From: Variovorax paradoxus
GTDB taxonomy: Bacteria; Pseudomonadota; Gammaproteobacteria; Burkholderiales; Burkholderiaceae_C
DNA length: 64,000 nt
Assembly: GCA_016806145.1 (NCBI GenBank)
Contig: CP063167.1
Coordinates: 1,546,501-1,610,500 of the forward strand
Direction of reading: 5' to 3'
The position numbers and the translations under genes were made by a program. The notes beneath the pieces were generated by a model. It was not told the DNA's origin, ran no database searches, and worked only from the letters and a program-made list of their open reading frames with translations. Shown here piece after piece: positions 43,269 through 52,490 of this stretch. Position 1 is the stretch's first letter. The number at the start of each line of letters is the position of its first letter.

Positions 43269-44126
43269 ATGAACTTCGTCACCTTCCATACCGACTCCGA
43301 TCCGACGCCCCGCCTGGGCGCGGTCGTCGATGGCGCCATCGTCACCCTGCCCGGTGACATGGTGGCCCTTTGCACCCGCGGCTCGGCCGGCTTCGCCGCC
43401 GCCGCGAAGGAGGCCGCCGCCGCGCCCGCCACGGCCCGCATCCCGCTCGGCAGCGCGAGGCTGCTGCCCGTGGTGCCACGGCCCGGCAAGATCATCTGCC
43501 TGGGGCTCAACTACGCGGACCACGCCGCCGAAGGCGGCAACCAGCGGCCCGACTACCCCAGCTTCTTCCTGCGCGGCGCGTCCTCGCTCGTGGCGCACGG
43601 CGCGGCGATCCAGCGGCCGCGCGTCTCGAGTCACCTCGACTTCGAGGCCGAGCTGGCCGTGGTGATCGGCAGGACCTCGCGCCACCTGAGCGAGGCCGAT
43701 GCGCTCGAGGCCGTGGCCGGCTATGCCTGCTTCAACGACGCCACGCTGCGCGACTACCAGCGCAAGACGGCGCAATGGACCATCGGCAAGAACTTCGATG
43801 CCACCGGTGCCCTGGGGCCCTCGCTGGTGCCCGCATCAGCCCTGCCGCCCGGTGCCGCGGGGCTGAAGATCGAGTCGCGCCTCAACGGCACGGTCATGCA
43901 GAGCAGCAACACCGCACAGATGCTGTTTCCCGTGGCGGAAACGCTGTGCCTGCTCACCGAGGCGCTCACGCTCGAACCCGGCGACGTGATCGTGATGGGC
44001 ACGCCTGCGGGCGTCGGCTATGCGCGCAAGCCACCCGTGTGGATGAAGGCCGGCGACACCATCGAGATCGAGATCGAAGGCATCGGGGTCCTGTCGAATC
44101 CCGTGGAGAACGAGGCGCAACCATGA
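43269..44126 (+). CDS. Fumarylacetoacetate hydrolase (FAH)-family protein
   Basis: A 285-residue FAH-fold enzyme: IICLGLNYADHAAEGG, then the metal ligands in LDFEAELAVVIGR (Glu-x-Glu) with the later Asp in YACFNDATLRDYQ, and the C-terminal GDVIVMGTPAGVGYARKPPV. The fold is used by acylpyruvases, 2,4-diketo-3-deoxy acid hydrolases and 2-hydroxyhepta-2,4-dienedioate enzymes, all acting on 2-oxo acids. That fits a step after the tartrate-dehydratase-like enzyme. Its end overlaps the NIPSNAP gene by four bases. Confidence 0.87.
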   Translation: MNFVTFHTDSDPTPRLGAVVDGAIVTLPGDMVALCTRGSAGFAAAAKEAAAAPATARIPLGSARLLPVVPRPGKIICLGLNYADHAAEGGNQRPDYPSFFLRGASSLVAHGAAIQRPRVSSHLDFEAELAVVIGRTSRHLSEADALEAVAGYACFNDATLRDYQRKTAQWTIGKNFDATGALGPSLVPASALPPGAAGLKIESRLNGTVMQSSNTAQMLFPVAETLCLLTEALTLEPGDVIVMGTPAGVGYARKPPVWMKAGDTIEIEIEGIGVLSNPVENEAQP

Positions 44127-44440
44127 TCTTCGAACTCAGAACCTACACCGCCGAACCCGGCCGCGCCGCCGACTTCCTGAAGCTCTACGAGCACATGGCG
44201 CTGCCGCTGCAGAACAAGTACCTGGGAGGCCTCGTCGGCTTCTACGTCAGCGAGATCGGCCCGCTGAACCAGATCGTGCATCTGTGGCGATTCGACAGCC
44301 TGGCCGACCGCGAGCAACGGCGCTCGGCCATGGAGGCCGATCCGGCCTGGCAGGAATACAGGGCCCGCTCGAAGGAGCTGGGCGCCTTGCGGCAGCAGGA
44401 GTCGCAGATCCTCAAGCCGACGTCGTTCTCGCCCCGCTAG
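44123..44440 (+). CDS. NIPSNAP-family small protein
   Basis: A 105-residue ferredoxin-like alpha/beta-barrel-domain protein. It starts MIFELRTYTAEPGRAADFLK and has GFYVSEIGPLNQIVHLWRF, the typical NIPSNAP pattern. Family members in bacterial catabolic operons have no firmly assigned reaction. They resemble antibiotic-biosynthesis monooxygenase folds and may be cofactor-free oxygenases or isomerases. Four-base overlap with the FAH-family gene shows translational coupling. Confidence 0.85.
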   Translation: MIFELRTYTAEPGRAADFLKLYEHMALPLQNKYLGGLVGFYVSEIGPLNQIVHLWRFDSLADREQRRSAMEADPAWQEYRARSKELGALRQQESQILKPTSFSPR

Positions 44441-44501
44441 CGGCGCACCTGGCGCCGATGCGCGAAGTGGCGCCTCGAAAAACAAATACGGAGACAAGGC
44501 A

Positions 44502-45464
44502 ATGAGCAACATCAATCGCAGGACCCTCCTCAGTGCGGTACTCGGCAGCGCATTGCCGGCGATGGCCCAGCCGGCCAAGTCGGATGTGCTGCGGATCGTC
44601 GTGCCCTTTCCCGCGGGATCGGGCATGGATGTCACCGGACGGCTGCTGGCACACACCCTCGAGACCACGAGCGGCCGCAACGTCATCATCGACAACAAGC
44701 CCGGCGCGGGCGCGGTGATCGGATCGCTGGACGTGTCGCGATCGAAGCCGGACGGCAACACCGTGCTGCTGAACTCCGCGGGCCACACGACCAACGCGGT
44801 GCTCTACAAGAGCCTGCCCTTCGACTCGAAGTCCGACTTCACGCCCATCACGCGGCTGGCCACCTACTACGGATGGGCCCTGCTGGTCGGAGCGAACTCC
44901 CGCTTCAAGACCCTGCAGCAGTTCATCGATGCCGCGAAGGCTTCGCCGGGAAAACTCACCATCGCGAACTCGGGCCTGGGCAATCCCACCCACATCATGG
45001 CCTCGCTGTTCTGCAGGAACGCCGGGGTGGAGCTGGTGCATGTCCCATACAAGGGCGCGCCGAGCAACGACCTGGTGTCGGGCGTCGTCGATTGCACCTT
45101 CCTCGCGCCGGTCTCCGCGCAGGGCTGGATTCAGGGCAGGCAGATGCGCGCGCTCGGCCTCTCGGGCACCGTGCGCTCGCCGATCGTGCCCGACGCGCCG
45201 ACCTTCGCCGAGTTCGGGCTGGACGTGCCCGACATCCCCGCCTGGTCGGGCATCTGGGGGCCGAAGAACATGAGCGAAGCCGCGGCCAATTCGCTCCACG
45301 CCATGTTCGCGAAGCTCGGCCAGGACCCCAAGTACCGGCAGTACATCCAGGACGGCGGCGGCGTGCTCGAGGCCATGGCGCCGCGCGATTTCAAGGCCTT
45401 CGTCGATTCGGAGATCGACCGCTTCGCCAGGATCCTGCCGCCTTTGGGAATCCAGATCAGTTGA
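44502..45464 (+). CDS. Second Bug-family (TctC-like) receptor, Tat-type signal
   Basis: A 320-residue precursor whose N-terminus NRRTLLSAVLGSALPAMAQ resembles a twin-arginine signal. The mature protein has DVLRIVVPFPAGSGMDVTGR, GRNVIIDNKPGAGAVIG, LTIANSGLGNPTHIMASLFC and LVHVPYKGAPSNDLVSG, all Bug features. It differs clearly from the receptor at 41037, so the operon provides two ligand specificities. It lies 61 bases after the NIPSNAP gene and 21 before the CocE-type hydrolase. Confidence 0.9.
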   Translation: MSNINRRTLLSAVLGSALPAMAQPAKSDVLRIVVPFPAGSGMDVTGRLLAHTLETTSGRNVIIDNKPGAGAVIGSLDVSRSKPDGNTVLLNSAGHTTNAVLYKSLPFDSKSDFTPITRLATYYGWALLVGANSRFKTLQQFIDAAKASPGKLTIANSGLGNPTHIMASLFCRNAGVELVHVPYKGAPSNDLVSGVVDCTFLAPVSAQGWIQGRQMRALGLSGTVRSPIVPDAPTFAEFGLDVPDIPAWSGIWGPKNMSEAAANSLHAMFAKLGQDPKYRQYIQDGGGVLEAMAPRDFKAFVDSEIDRFARILPPLGIQIS

Positions 45465-45485
45465 GTTTCAGAAGGAAAGATCACC

Positions 45486-47282
45486 ATGAACCAAACGAAC
45501 CCGAACCAGGGCCGCGCCGACGGCGCGCTCTCCAACGACATGCCCGAGGCCGTCCATGCCGACGGCATGCGCATCCTCTGGGATGTGCCGATTCCGATGA
45601 GCGACGGCGTCGTGCTGCGCGCCGACGTCTTCCTCCCGCGGGAACCCGGCCGCCATGCGGCACTGCTCTCCTACGGCGCCTATGGCAAGGGCGTGCCCAT
45701 GCAGGTGGGCTACAAGAGCGCGTACGACCGCATGGTGCGCGACTTCCCCGACATCGCCGAAGGCTCGTCGAACAAGTACATGAACTGGGAAGTCATCGAT
45801 CCCGAGAAGTGGGTGCCCGACGGCTTCGTCTGCATCCGTGTCGACAGCCGCGGAGCGGGCCGCTCGCCGGGCGTGCTCGACCCGACCTCGGAGCAGGAGA
45901 CGAAAGACATCTACGAATGCATCGAGTGGGCGGCGGCACAGCCGTGGAGCAACGGCAAGATCGGGATGAACGGCATCTCCTACTACGCGAGCAACCAGTG
46001 GTACGTGGCCGCGCTGCGGCCTCCGCACCTCGCCGCCATCTGCGTATGGGAAGGCTTCGTCGACCGCTATCGCGATGCGGCGCGGCACGGCGGCATCTAC
46101 TCGCAGTTCGGCGAGGGTTGGTACGAGCGCCAGGTGCTGCGCATTCAGCACGGCTATGGCGAGCGTGGCGCGCGCAATCCGAACAACGGCGAGCTGGTCT
46201 GCGGCCCGCAAACCCTGTCGGACGAGGAACTGGCGGCCAACCGTGCCCCGAAGATGTCCAACGAGTCGTTGAACCGCCCGCTCGACGACGCGTTCTATTC
46301 CTCGCGCAAGCCCGACGTGAGCCGCATCGAGGTGCCCCTGCTGTCGGCCGCGAACTGGGGTGGCATGGGCGTGCATCCGCGCGGCAATTTCGAGGGCTAT
46401 CTGGACGCGGGCTCGAGCCAGAAATGGCTGGAGGTGCATGGCAACAGCCACTTCAGTCCCTTCTACCGCGCCGAGGGCGTTGAATTGCAGAAGCGCTTTC
46501 TCGCCCACTTCCTGCAAGGCAAGGACACGGGCTGGGACCGCCAGCCGCCGGTGCAGCTGCAGATCCGCCGGCCGGGCGAGCACTTCACGATCCGCGACGA
46601 GCAGGAATGGCCGCTGGCCCGCACGCAGTGGACCAAGTACTACCTCGAACCCGCCACCCGCACCCTGGGCACCACGCCGGCCGCCGGCGCCAGCATCGCC
46701 TACCAGGCGATGAGCGAAGGGCTCGTGTTCAAGCTTCCGCCGGCCAGGGAAGAGATCGAGATCACTGGCCCGATCGCGGCGCGGCTCGTGGTGTCTTCCA
46801 GGACGGCGGATGCCGATCTCTTCCTGGCGCTGCGTCTGTTCGCGCCGGACGGCAAGGAGGTGTTGTTCGTCGGCTCCAACGATCCGCGCGTGCCGATCGC
46901 ACTGGGATGGCTGCGCGCCTCGCACCGCAAGCTGGACACGGCGAAGTCGCTGCCCTACCGTCCGTACCACACGCACGACGAGCTGCAGCCGCTCGTGCCG
47001 GACGAGCCGGTCGTGCTCGACATCGAGATCCTGCCGACCTCCATCGTGATTCCGCCGGGCTACACGCTGGCCCTCAACATCCGGGGCTGCGACTATGACC
47101 ACGGACTCGGCGACGCCGGCTTCTCGGACCAGCCCTATCCGATGACGGGTGTCGGCCCGTTCCGCCACGCGAATCCGCAGGACCGGCCGCCCGAGGTCTT
47201 CGGCGGCGAGAACACACTGCACTTCGACAAGGGCAACGAGCCCTTCATCCTGCTGCCCATCATTCCCGCCAAGGGTGCTTGA
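45486..47282 (+). CDS. CocE/NonD-family serine hydrolase
   Basis: A 598-residue X-Pro dipeptidyl-peptidase/cocaine-esterase family hydrolase without signal peptide. Residues about 30-330 are the alpha/beta hydrolase: MSDGVVLRADVFLPRE, nucleophile Ser in IGMNGISYYASNQW, an acid in the PLLSAANWGG region and His in VHGNSHFSPF. The rest (about 345-598) is the jelly-roll domain with RTADADLFLALRLF. Such enzymes split ester or amide bonds in bulky substrates. It may release the acid processed by the rest of the operon (inference). Confidence 0.88.
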   Translation: MNQTNPNQGRADGALSNDMPEAVHADGMRILWDVPIPMSDGVVLRADVFLPREPGRHAALLSYGAYGKGVPMQVGYKSAYDRMVRDFPDIAEGSSNKYMNWEVIDPEKWVPDGFVCIRVDSRGAGRSPGVLDPTSEQETKDIYECIEWAAAQPWSNGKIGMNGISYYASNQWYVAALRPPHLAAICVWEGFVDRYRDAARHGGIYSQFGEGWYERQVLRIQHGYGERGARNPNNGELVCGPQTLSDEELAANRAPKMSNESLNRPLDDAFYSSRKPDVSRIEVPLLSAANWGGMGVHPRGNFEGYLDAGSSQKWLEVHGNSHFSPFYRAEGVELQKRFLAHFLQGKDTGWDRQPPVQLQIRRPGEHFTIRDEQEWPLARTQWTKYYLEPATRTLGTTPAAGASIAYQAMSEGLVFKLPPAREEIEITGPIAARLVVSSRTADADLFLALRLFAPDGKEVLFVGSNDPRVPIALGWLRASHRKLDTAKSLPYRPYHTHDELQPLVPDEPVVLDIEILPTSIVIPPGYTLALNIRGCDYDHGLGDAGFSDQPYPMTGVGPFRHANPQDRPPEVFGGENTLHFDKGNEPFILLPIIPAKGA

Positions 47283-47313
47283 GCCAGCGGGATCGCCAGA
47301 GCGGGGGCGCGGG

Positions 47314-48132
47314 ATGAGCGATGCCATCGACACGGGCGACCACGCCTTCGTCCCAAAGCGCTGCACCAGCGCCGACCGCGTCATGTGGATCACGAAGGAC
47401 CGCCTCTTCTATGCCGGCCTTCTCGGTGCCCGGAGCCTGCACACGCAAGGGGCCCTCGTCGCGTACGTCGCGATCGACGGCCGGCTGCGCGTGCGGCTCG
47501 AGGGGGGCGAATGGCAAGCGACCGAAGTAGCGATCGTCCAGCCCTACGTTCCCTACGAGATCGCCTGCGAGGGCCGCAACGTGCTCATCGTGCTGATCGA
47601 GCCCGAGACGGTCGACGCGAGCGCGCTGCCGCCGCTCTTGCGCCTGTGCGGCGCGGTGCATGCACCCGACTTCGCGGTGCATGTGCGCGAGGTTCATCGC
47701 CGGCTTGCTTCGCAAGGCGGCGCGCTCGACCTGCGCCCGTGCGATTTCGACCAGAGCTTCTTCGGCGCGGCGTTGCCCGCGCGCGCGCTCGACCAGCGCA
47801 TCGCGAGCGTGCTGGAGCGCATCAAGGCCGATCCGACGGGTGCCGTCGCCTCCGACGAATGCGCTTCGCGCGTGAACCTGTCGATCTCGCGCTTCCGCCA
47901 TCTTTTCAAGGAAGAGGTGGGCATTCCGTTTCGCAACGTGCGTGCCTGGAAGCGCGCCCGCAGCCTGCTGCACCACGTGCACACCGACGCCAGCCTGGTC
48001 GACGTCGCGCTCGACATCGGCTATCCCGATTCGACGCATTTCAGCCACTCGATCCGCCAGGTCTACGGGCTCAAGCCCAGGGACATCATCGCGGGCTCTC
48101 GCAAGCTGCGCATCATCGCGCAGGCGCTCTAG
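47314..48132 (+). CDS. AraC-family transcriptional regulator inside the catabolic operon
   Basis: A 272-residue protein with an N-terminal cupin-like sensing region (about 40-110, including VAYVAIDGRLRVRLEGGEWQ) and a C-terminal AraC HTH (about 175-270: CASRVNLSISRFRHLFKEEV, LVDVALDIGYPDSTHFSHSI). It starts 31 bases after the hydrolase stop and 74 bases before the acyl-CoA dehydrogenase. It could control the second half of the operon separately from the LysR protein. Confidence 0.87.
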   Translation: MSDAIDTGDHAFVPKRCTSADRVMWITKDRLFYAGLLGARSLHTQGALVAYVAIDGRLRVRLEGGEWQATEVAIVQPYVPYEIACEGRNVLIVLIEPETVDASALPPLLRLCGAVHAPDFAVHVREVHRRLASQGGALDLRPCDFDQSFFGAALPARALDQRIASVLERIKADPTGAVASDECASRVNLSISRFRHLFKEEVGIPFRNVRAWKRARSLLHHVHTDASLVDVALDIGYPDSTHFSHSIRQVYGLKPRDIIAGSRKLRIIAQAL

Positions 48133-48205
48133 CCGACCCGGCGTCGAGCACGCCAGCCGTTCGGCGCAAGACGGCCATCTCGCACCGCAAGAAGATGGGG
48201 ACACG

Positions 48206-49375
48206 ATGATCGAAACACGTCCACTCCCTCACTACTTCAGCGCCGAGCATGAAGTCTTCCGATCGACGCTGCGCGAATTCGTCGACCGCGAGATCGTCCC
48301 TTTCGCGAACGACTGGGACGAGGCCGAGACCTTTCCTCGCGAGCTCTATCGCAAGTTCGGTGCATTGGGTGCCCTCGGCATCGGCTACGACGAAGCGCTC
48401 GGCGGCACGGCGGCCGACATCTTCCACTACCTCGTCGCGATCGAGGAGGTGGCGCGCGCGGGTTGCGGCGGCGTGCAGGCCTCGCTGCTGTCGCACACCA
48501 TCGGCCTGCCACCCGTGGCCGCGCATGGCAGCGAAGCGCTCAAGCGGCGCGTGGTGCCGCCCGTGCTCGCCGGCGAGAAGATCGCCGCGCTGGCGGTCAC
48601 CGAGCCCGGCGGCGGTTCTGACGTTGCGTCGCTCAAATGCTCCGCGCGGCGAGACGGCGACCACTATGTGCTGAACGGCGAGAAGACCTTCATCACTTCC
48701 GGCATGCGTGCCGATTTCATCACCGTGGCCGTGCGCACCGATGCGGGCTCGAAGGGCGCCGCGGGCGTGTCGGCCCTGCTCGTGGATGCAGATTCGCCAG
48801 GGCTCACCCGCACGCCGCTCAAGAAGATGGGCTGGTGGTGCTCCGACACCGCGCATCTGCATTTCGACGACGTGCGCGTACCGGTCGGCCATCTGCTGGG
48901 CACCGAGCACCAGGGCTTCAAGGTGTTCATGACCAACTTCAACAGCGAGCGGCTGTCGATGTCGGCCGCTGCCTGTGCCTTCGCGCAGGCCTGTCTCGAC
49001 GAGGCCCTGGCCTGGGCGCGCGACCGGGTGACCTTCGGGAAGCCGCTGTCGCAGCGACAGGTCATTCGCCACAAGCTCGTGGACATGGCGTTGAAGATCG
49101 ACGCGGCCCGCGCGCTGGTCTACGAGCTGGCGTGGCGGCTCGAGCACCGGCATGGCGATCCCGAGCAGCTCGTGGCGCGGACCTGCATGGCGAAGATCCT
49201 CTCGACGCAGGCCATGCAGTTCTGCGCCGACCAGGCGGTGCAGATCCTCGGCGGCATGGGCTACATGCGCGGCACCCGCTCCGAACGCATCTATCGCGAA
49301 GCCAAGGTGATGATGATCGGCGGCGGCTCCGAGGAAATCCTCAAGGACCTGGCGGCCCGGCAGCTGGGCATCTGA
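48206..49375 (+). CDS. Acyl-CoA dehydrogenase
   Basis: A 389-residue FAD enzyme that introduces an alpha,beta double bond into an acyl-CoA. It has ALAVTEPGGGSDVASLK and YVLNGEKTFITSG for flavin binding, RVTFGKPLSQRQVIRHKL and VQILGGMGYMRGTRSERIYR. The C-terminal loop is MMIGGGSEEI instead of the YEGTSEI of short-chain enzymes. The catalytic Glu is therefore probably that of NSERLSMS, as in isovaleryl-CoA-type dehydrogenases. That suggests a branched or unusual acyl chain. It is followed 12 bases later by the MFS permease. Confidence 0.9.
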   Translation: MIETRPLPHYFSAEHEVFRSTLREFVDREIVPFANDWDEAETFPRELYRKFGALGALGIGYDEALGGTAADIFHYLVAIEEVARAGCGGVQASLLSHTIGLPPVAAHGSEALKRRVVPPVLAGEKIAALAVTEPGGGSDVASLKCSARRDGDHYVLNGEKTFITSGMRADFITVAVRTDAGSKGAAGVSALLVDADSPGLTRTPLKKMGWWCSDTAHLHFDDVRVPVGHLLGTEHQGFKVFMTNFNSERLSMSAAACAFAQACLDEALAWARDRVTFGKPLSQRQVIRHKLVDMALKIDAARALVYELAWRLEHRHGDPEQLVARTCMAKILSTQAMQFCADQAVQILGGMGYMRGTRSERIYREAKVMMIGGGSEEILKDLAARQLGI

Positions 49376-49386
49376 AGCGCCGCGCC

Positions 49387-50718
49387 ATGAATGACAAGAC
49401 CGACCTCGGCGGCCTGCTGGACGCATCGCCCGTGCGGCGCGGCCACGTTCTCACCGTGGCCACGCTGTTCCTCGTGCTGCTGATCGATGGCTACGACCTG
49501 GCGGTGACCGGCCAGATGCTCCCCGCGATCGCATCGGCGCTTGGCGTGCCGACCGCGAGCCTGACCGGCGCCTTCGCGCTTCAGCCCATGGGACAGGCGA
49601 TCGGTGGCCTGCTGCTGTCGCCGCTGGCCGATCACTTAGGCCGCAAGCGCATGCTGATAGCGCTGCTGGCACTGTTCTCGGTCGCCACGCTGCAGAGCGT
49701 GTTCGCCACCTCGGTCTTCGGCTTCGGCGCGACCCGCTTCATCGCCGGCATGCTGGGCGGTGGCCTGCTGCCCGCGGCCGCCAGCCTGGTGGCCGACATC
49801 TCGTCCGTCAAGCGCCGCTCGACCATGGTGGGCATCGTCTATGCCGGCGTGGCCATCGGCGCCGTTGGCGCCAGCGGGCTCGTGGCCCTCGCGCTCGACC
49901 GCATCGGCTGGCAGGGCATGTACCTGATCGGCGCGTTGGCGCCGCTGCTGATGATCCTGCCGATCGTGCTGTGGATGCCGGAGTCGCCGCTGCATCTGGC
50001 GCGCACCGGCGCGCCACCGAGCGACATTCTCAAGGCGCTGCGCAAGCTGGGCATCGTGGTGGATGCCGGCACCAGGCTTCGCGGGCCGGCACGGCGAACC
50101 GGCGCGCGCATCTCGATCATCGAAATCTTCGGCGACCGCCGCGCACTCTTCACCGCGGCGCTCTGGTTCTCCTGCATCTGCGGTCAGGTCGCCGTGAACC
50201 TGTTCGGTATCGGCGCGGCCTTCTTCCATGAATTCGGGGGCGTGCCGGTCGCCAGCTATGCGGCCTACGCATCGATGGCCGGGCTGGCGTCCATCGCCGC
50301 CGGCCTGTCGACAGGCTTCGTGATCGATCGCTTCGGGCGCTATCCCGTGACCGCCGTGTACGCGCTGCTGGGCGCGCTGTCGCTGGCCGGGCTCGGCCTC
50401 TTCCCGTTCGGCAGCGCGGGCTTCATTGCCGTGATCGTCAGCGCCGGCTTCTTCGTCGTCGGCGCCTACCAGTCGCTCAACATCATCACGCCCATCGTCT
50501 ATCCGGCCACGCTGCGCAGCGCCGCGGTCGGCTGGAAGGGGGCGGTCTCGCGTTTCGGCAGCAGTGCCGCACCGCTGATCGCGGCAGCACTGCTGGCGCA
50601 ACAGATGGGCGTGAAGGTCGCCATGTGCGCCGCCGCGGCACCGTTGCTGATCGTGGTGCTGCTGGCGCCGGTGCTGGCCGTGCTGGAGCGCCGGATGCGA
50701 TCTGACCACTCCTTGTGA
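49387..50718 (+). CDS. MFS permease of the aromatic acid:H+ symporter (AAHS) type
   Basis: A 443-residue, 12-helix transporter. It has LIDGYDLAVTGQMLPAIA in helix 1, the AAHS/sugar signature SPLADHLGRKRMLI after helix 2, GMLGGGLLPAAASLVAD, and a repeat GFVIDRFGRYPVT in the second half. Most AAHS members import benzoate-type or other organic acids. It is likely the importer for the operon's substrate, alongside the two Bug receptors. Confidence 0.87.
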   Translation: MNDKTDLGGLLDASPVRRGHVLTVATLFLVLLIDGYDLAVTGQMLPAIASALGVPTASLTGAFALQPMGQAIGGLLLSPLADHLGRKRMLIALLALFSVATLQSVFATSVFGFGATRFIAGMLGGGLLPAAASLVADISSVKRRSTMVGIVYAGVAIGAVGASGLVALALDRIGWQGMYLIGALAPLLMILPIVLWMPESPLHLARTGAPPSDILKALRKLGIVVDAGTRLRGPARRTGARISIIEIFGDRRALFTAALWFSCICGQVAVNLFGIGAAFFHEFGGVPVASYAAYASMAGLASIAAGLSTGFVIDRFGRYPVTAVYALLGALSLAGLGLFPFGSAGFIAVIVSAGFFVVGAYQSLNIITPIVYPATLRSAAVGWKGAVSRFGSSAAPLIAAALLAQQMGVKVAMCAAAAPLLIVVLLAPVLAVLERRMRSDHSL

Positions 50719-50739
50719 TAGCGATAGGAGAACAAGCGT

Positions 50740-52470
50740 ATGTCCGATGAAGAAAAGCGCAGGCTGCGGTCGCAAGCCTGGTTCGAAGGCCGGGGCGCCA
50801 GGAACTTCGCGAACCGGGGCTGGGTTCGCAGCCGCGGCGTGCCGATGGATCACTTCGACGGGCGGCCCGTGATCGGCATCTGCAACACCTGGTCCGATCT
50901 CACGCCGTGCAATTCGCACTTCCGCGACCTGGCGCAGCATGTGCGCGAAGGCATCCTCGAAGCGGGCGGCGTGCCGATGGAGTTTCCGGTCATCTCGCCC
51001 GGCGAGATGCTGACCCGGCCCACGGCCATGCTGCTGCGCAACCTGTGCAGCATGGACGTGGAAGAGACGCTGCGCGCCAACCCGCTCGACGGCGTGGTGT
51101 TGCTGATGGGTTGCGACAAGACGACGCCCGCGCTGCTGATGGGCGCCGCCAGCGTCAACCTGCCGACCATCGGCGTGTCCGGCGGGCCCATGCTCAACGG
51201 CAGCTTTCGCGGCAAGTCCTTCGGCGTCAAGGATGCGTGGAACCTGGCGGCGGACCTGCGCGCCGGCCGCGCCGTCAACGAGGACTTCGAGGAAGCCGAG
51301 GGCTGCCTCACCCGCTCGGTGGGCGTGTGCAACGTGATGGGAACGGCATCGACGATGGCGTCGATGGTCGAGGCGCTCGGCGTGGGGCTGCCCGACAACG
51401 CATCGATTCCCGCCGTGGATGCCAGGCGCCGCGTGCTCGCGCGCATGGCGGGCCGCCGCATCGTCGACATGGTGCGCGAGGACCTCCGGCTCGACAAGGT
51501 GCTGACCCGCCAGGCCTTCGAGAACGCCATCGCGGTCAACGCGGCCATCGGCGGATCGACCAATGCCGTCATCCACCTGACGGCGGTGGCGCGGCGCATG
51601 GAAGTCCCGCTCGACATCGAGGACTGGCACCGGGTCGGACGCGACGTGCCCACGCTGCTCAACCTCCAGCCCTCGGGCCGCTACCTGATGCAGGACTTCC
51701 ATGAAGCCGGCGGGCTGCCCGTGATCCTCCGCGACATGTGCGAGTCGGGCCTGCTGCACGGCAATGCGTTGACCGTCACCGGCAGGACGCTGGCCGAGAA
51801 CAACGCCGACGCCGTCTGCTGGAACCCGGAGGTGATCCACAGCGTGGCAAAGCCCTTCATGGCGACCTCGGGCGTGGGCATCCTGCGCGGCAACCTGTGC
51901 CCGAACGGTGCCGTCATCAAGCCTTCGGCCGCCGAGCCGCGCCTGCTCAAGCACAGGGGGCGCGCGGTGGTGTTCGAGAACCAGGACGATTTGAGCCGGC
52001 GTGTCGACGACCCCGATCTCGAGATCGACGCGGACTCGGTCATGGTCCTGCGCAACTGCGGTCCCAAGGGCTTTCCGGGCATGCCGGAACTGGGGATGCT
52101 GCCCATTCCCGCCAAGCTGCTGAAGCAGGGCGTGACGGACATGGTCCGCATCTCGGACGCCCGCATGAGCGGTACCTCGTTCGGGGCCGTGGTGCTGCAC
52201 GTGTCGCCCGAGGCGGCCGTGGGCGGCGCCCTTGCCGTGGTGCGCGACGGCGACCTGATCGAGCTCGACGTCGAGGCCCGGCGGCTCGAGCTGCTCGTGT
52301 CCGAGCAGGAGTTGCAGCAGCGGCTGGCCGCGTGGACACCGCCTGCCGCCGTGGCCACCCGAGGCTACGTCAGGCTGTACGTCGACACCGTCAACCAGGC
52401 CCATGACGGCTGCGACCTGCAATTCCTGGTGGGCCGCAGCGGCAGCGACGTGCCGGCCGCCCAGCACTGA
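50740..52470 (+). CDS. IlvD/Edd-family dihydroxy-acid/aldonate dehydratase
   Basis: A 576-residue Fe-S dehydratase that turns a 2,3-dihydroxy acid into a 2-oxo acid. Cluster Cys are in GICNTWSDLTPCN (about 48), LLMGCDKTTPALLMG (about 124) and SVGVCNVMGTASTM (about 197). The active-site region near the end is SDARMSGTSFGAVVLHVSPEA. The N-terminus RSQAWFEGRGARNFANRGWV is like sugar-acid dehydratases (L-arabonate/xylonate type) and not biosynthetic IlvD. It is followed 20 bases later by a 2-oxoacid oxidoreductase. Confidence 0.88.
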   Translation: MSDEEKRRLRSQAWFEGRGARNFANRGWVRSRGVPMDHFDGRPVIGICNTWSDLTPCNSHFRDLAQHVREGILEAGGVPMEFPVISPGEMLTRPTAMLLRNLCSMDVEETLRANPLDGVVLLMGCDKTTPALLMGAASVNLPTIGVSGGPMLNGSFRGKSFGVKDAWNLAADLRAGRAVNEDFEEAEGCLTRSVGVCNVMGTASTMASMVEALGVGLPDNASIPAVDARRRVLARMAGRRIVDMVREDLRLDKVLTRQAFENAIAVNAAIGGSTNAVIHLTAVARRMEVPLDIEDWHRVGRDVPTLLNLQPSGRYLMQDFHEAGGLPVILRDMCESGLLHGNALTVTGRTLAENNADAVCWNPEVIHSVAKPFMATSGVGILRGNLCPNGAVIKPSAAEPRLLKHRGRAVVFENQDDLSRRVDDPDLEIDADSVMVLRNCGPKGFPGMPELGMLPIPAKLLKQGVTDMVRISDARMSGTSFGAVVLHVSPEAAVGGALAVVRDGDLIELDVEARRLELLVSEQELQQRLAAWTPPAAVATRGYVRLYVDTVNQAHDGCDLQFLVGRSGSDVPAAQH

Positions 52471-52490
52471 AACCCCACAGGAGACGGATC

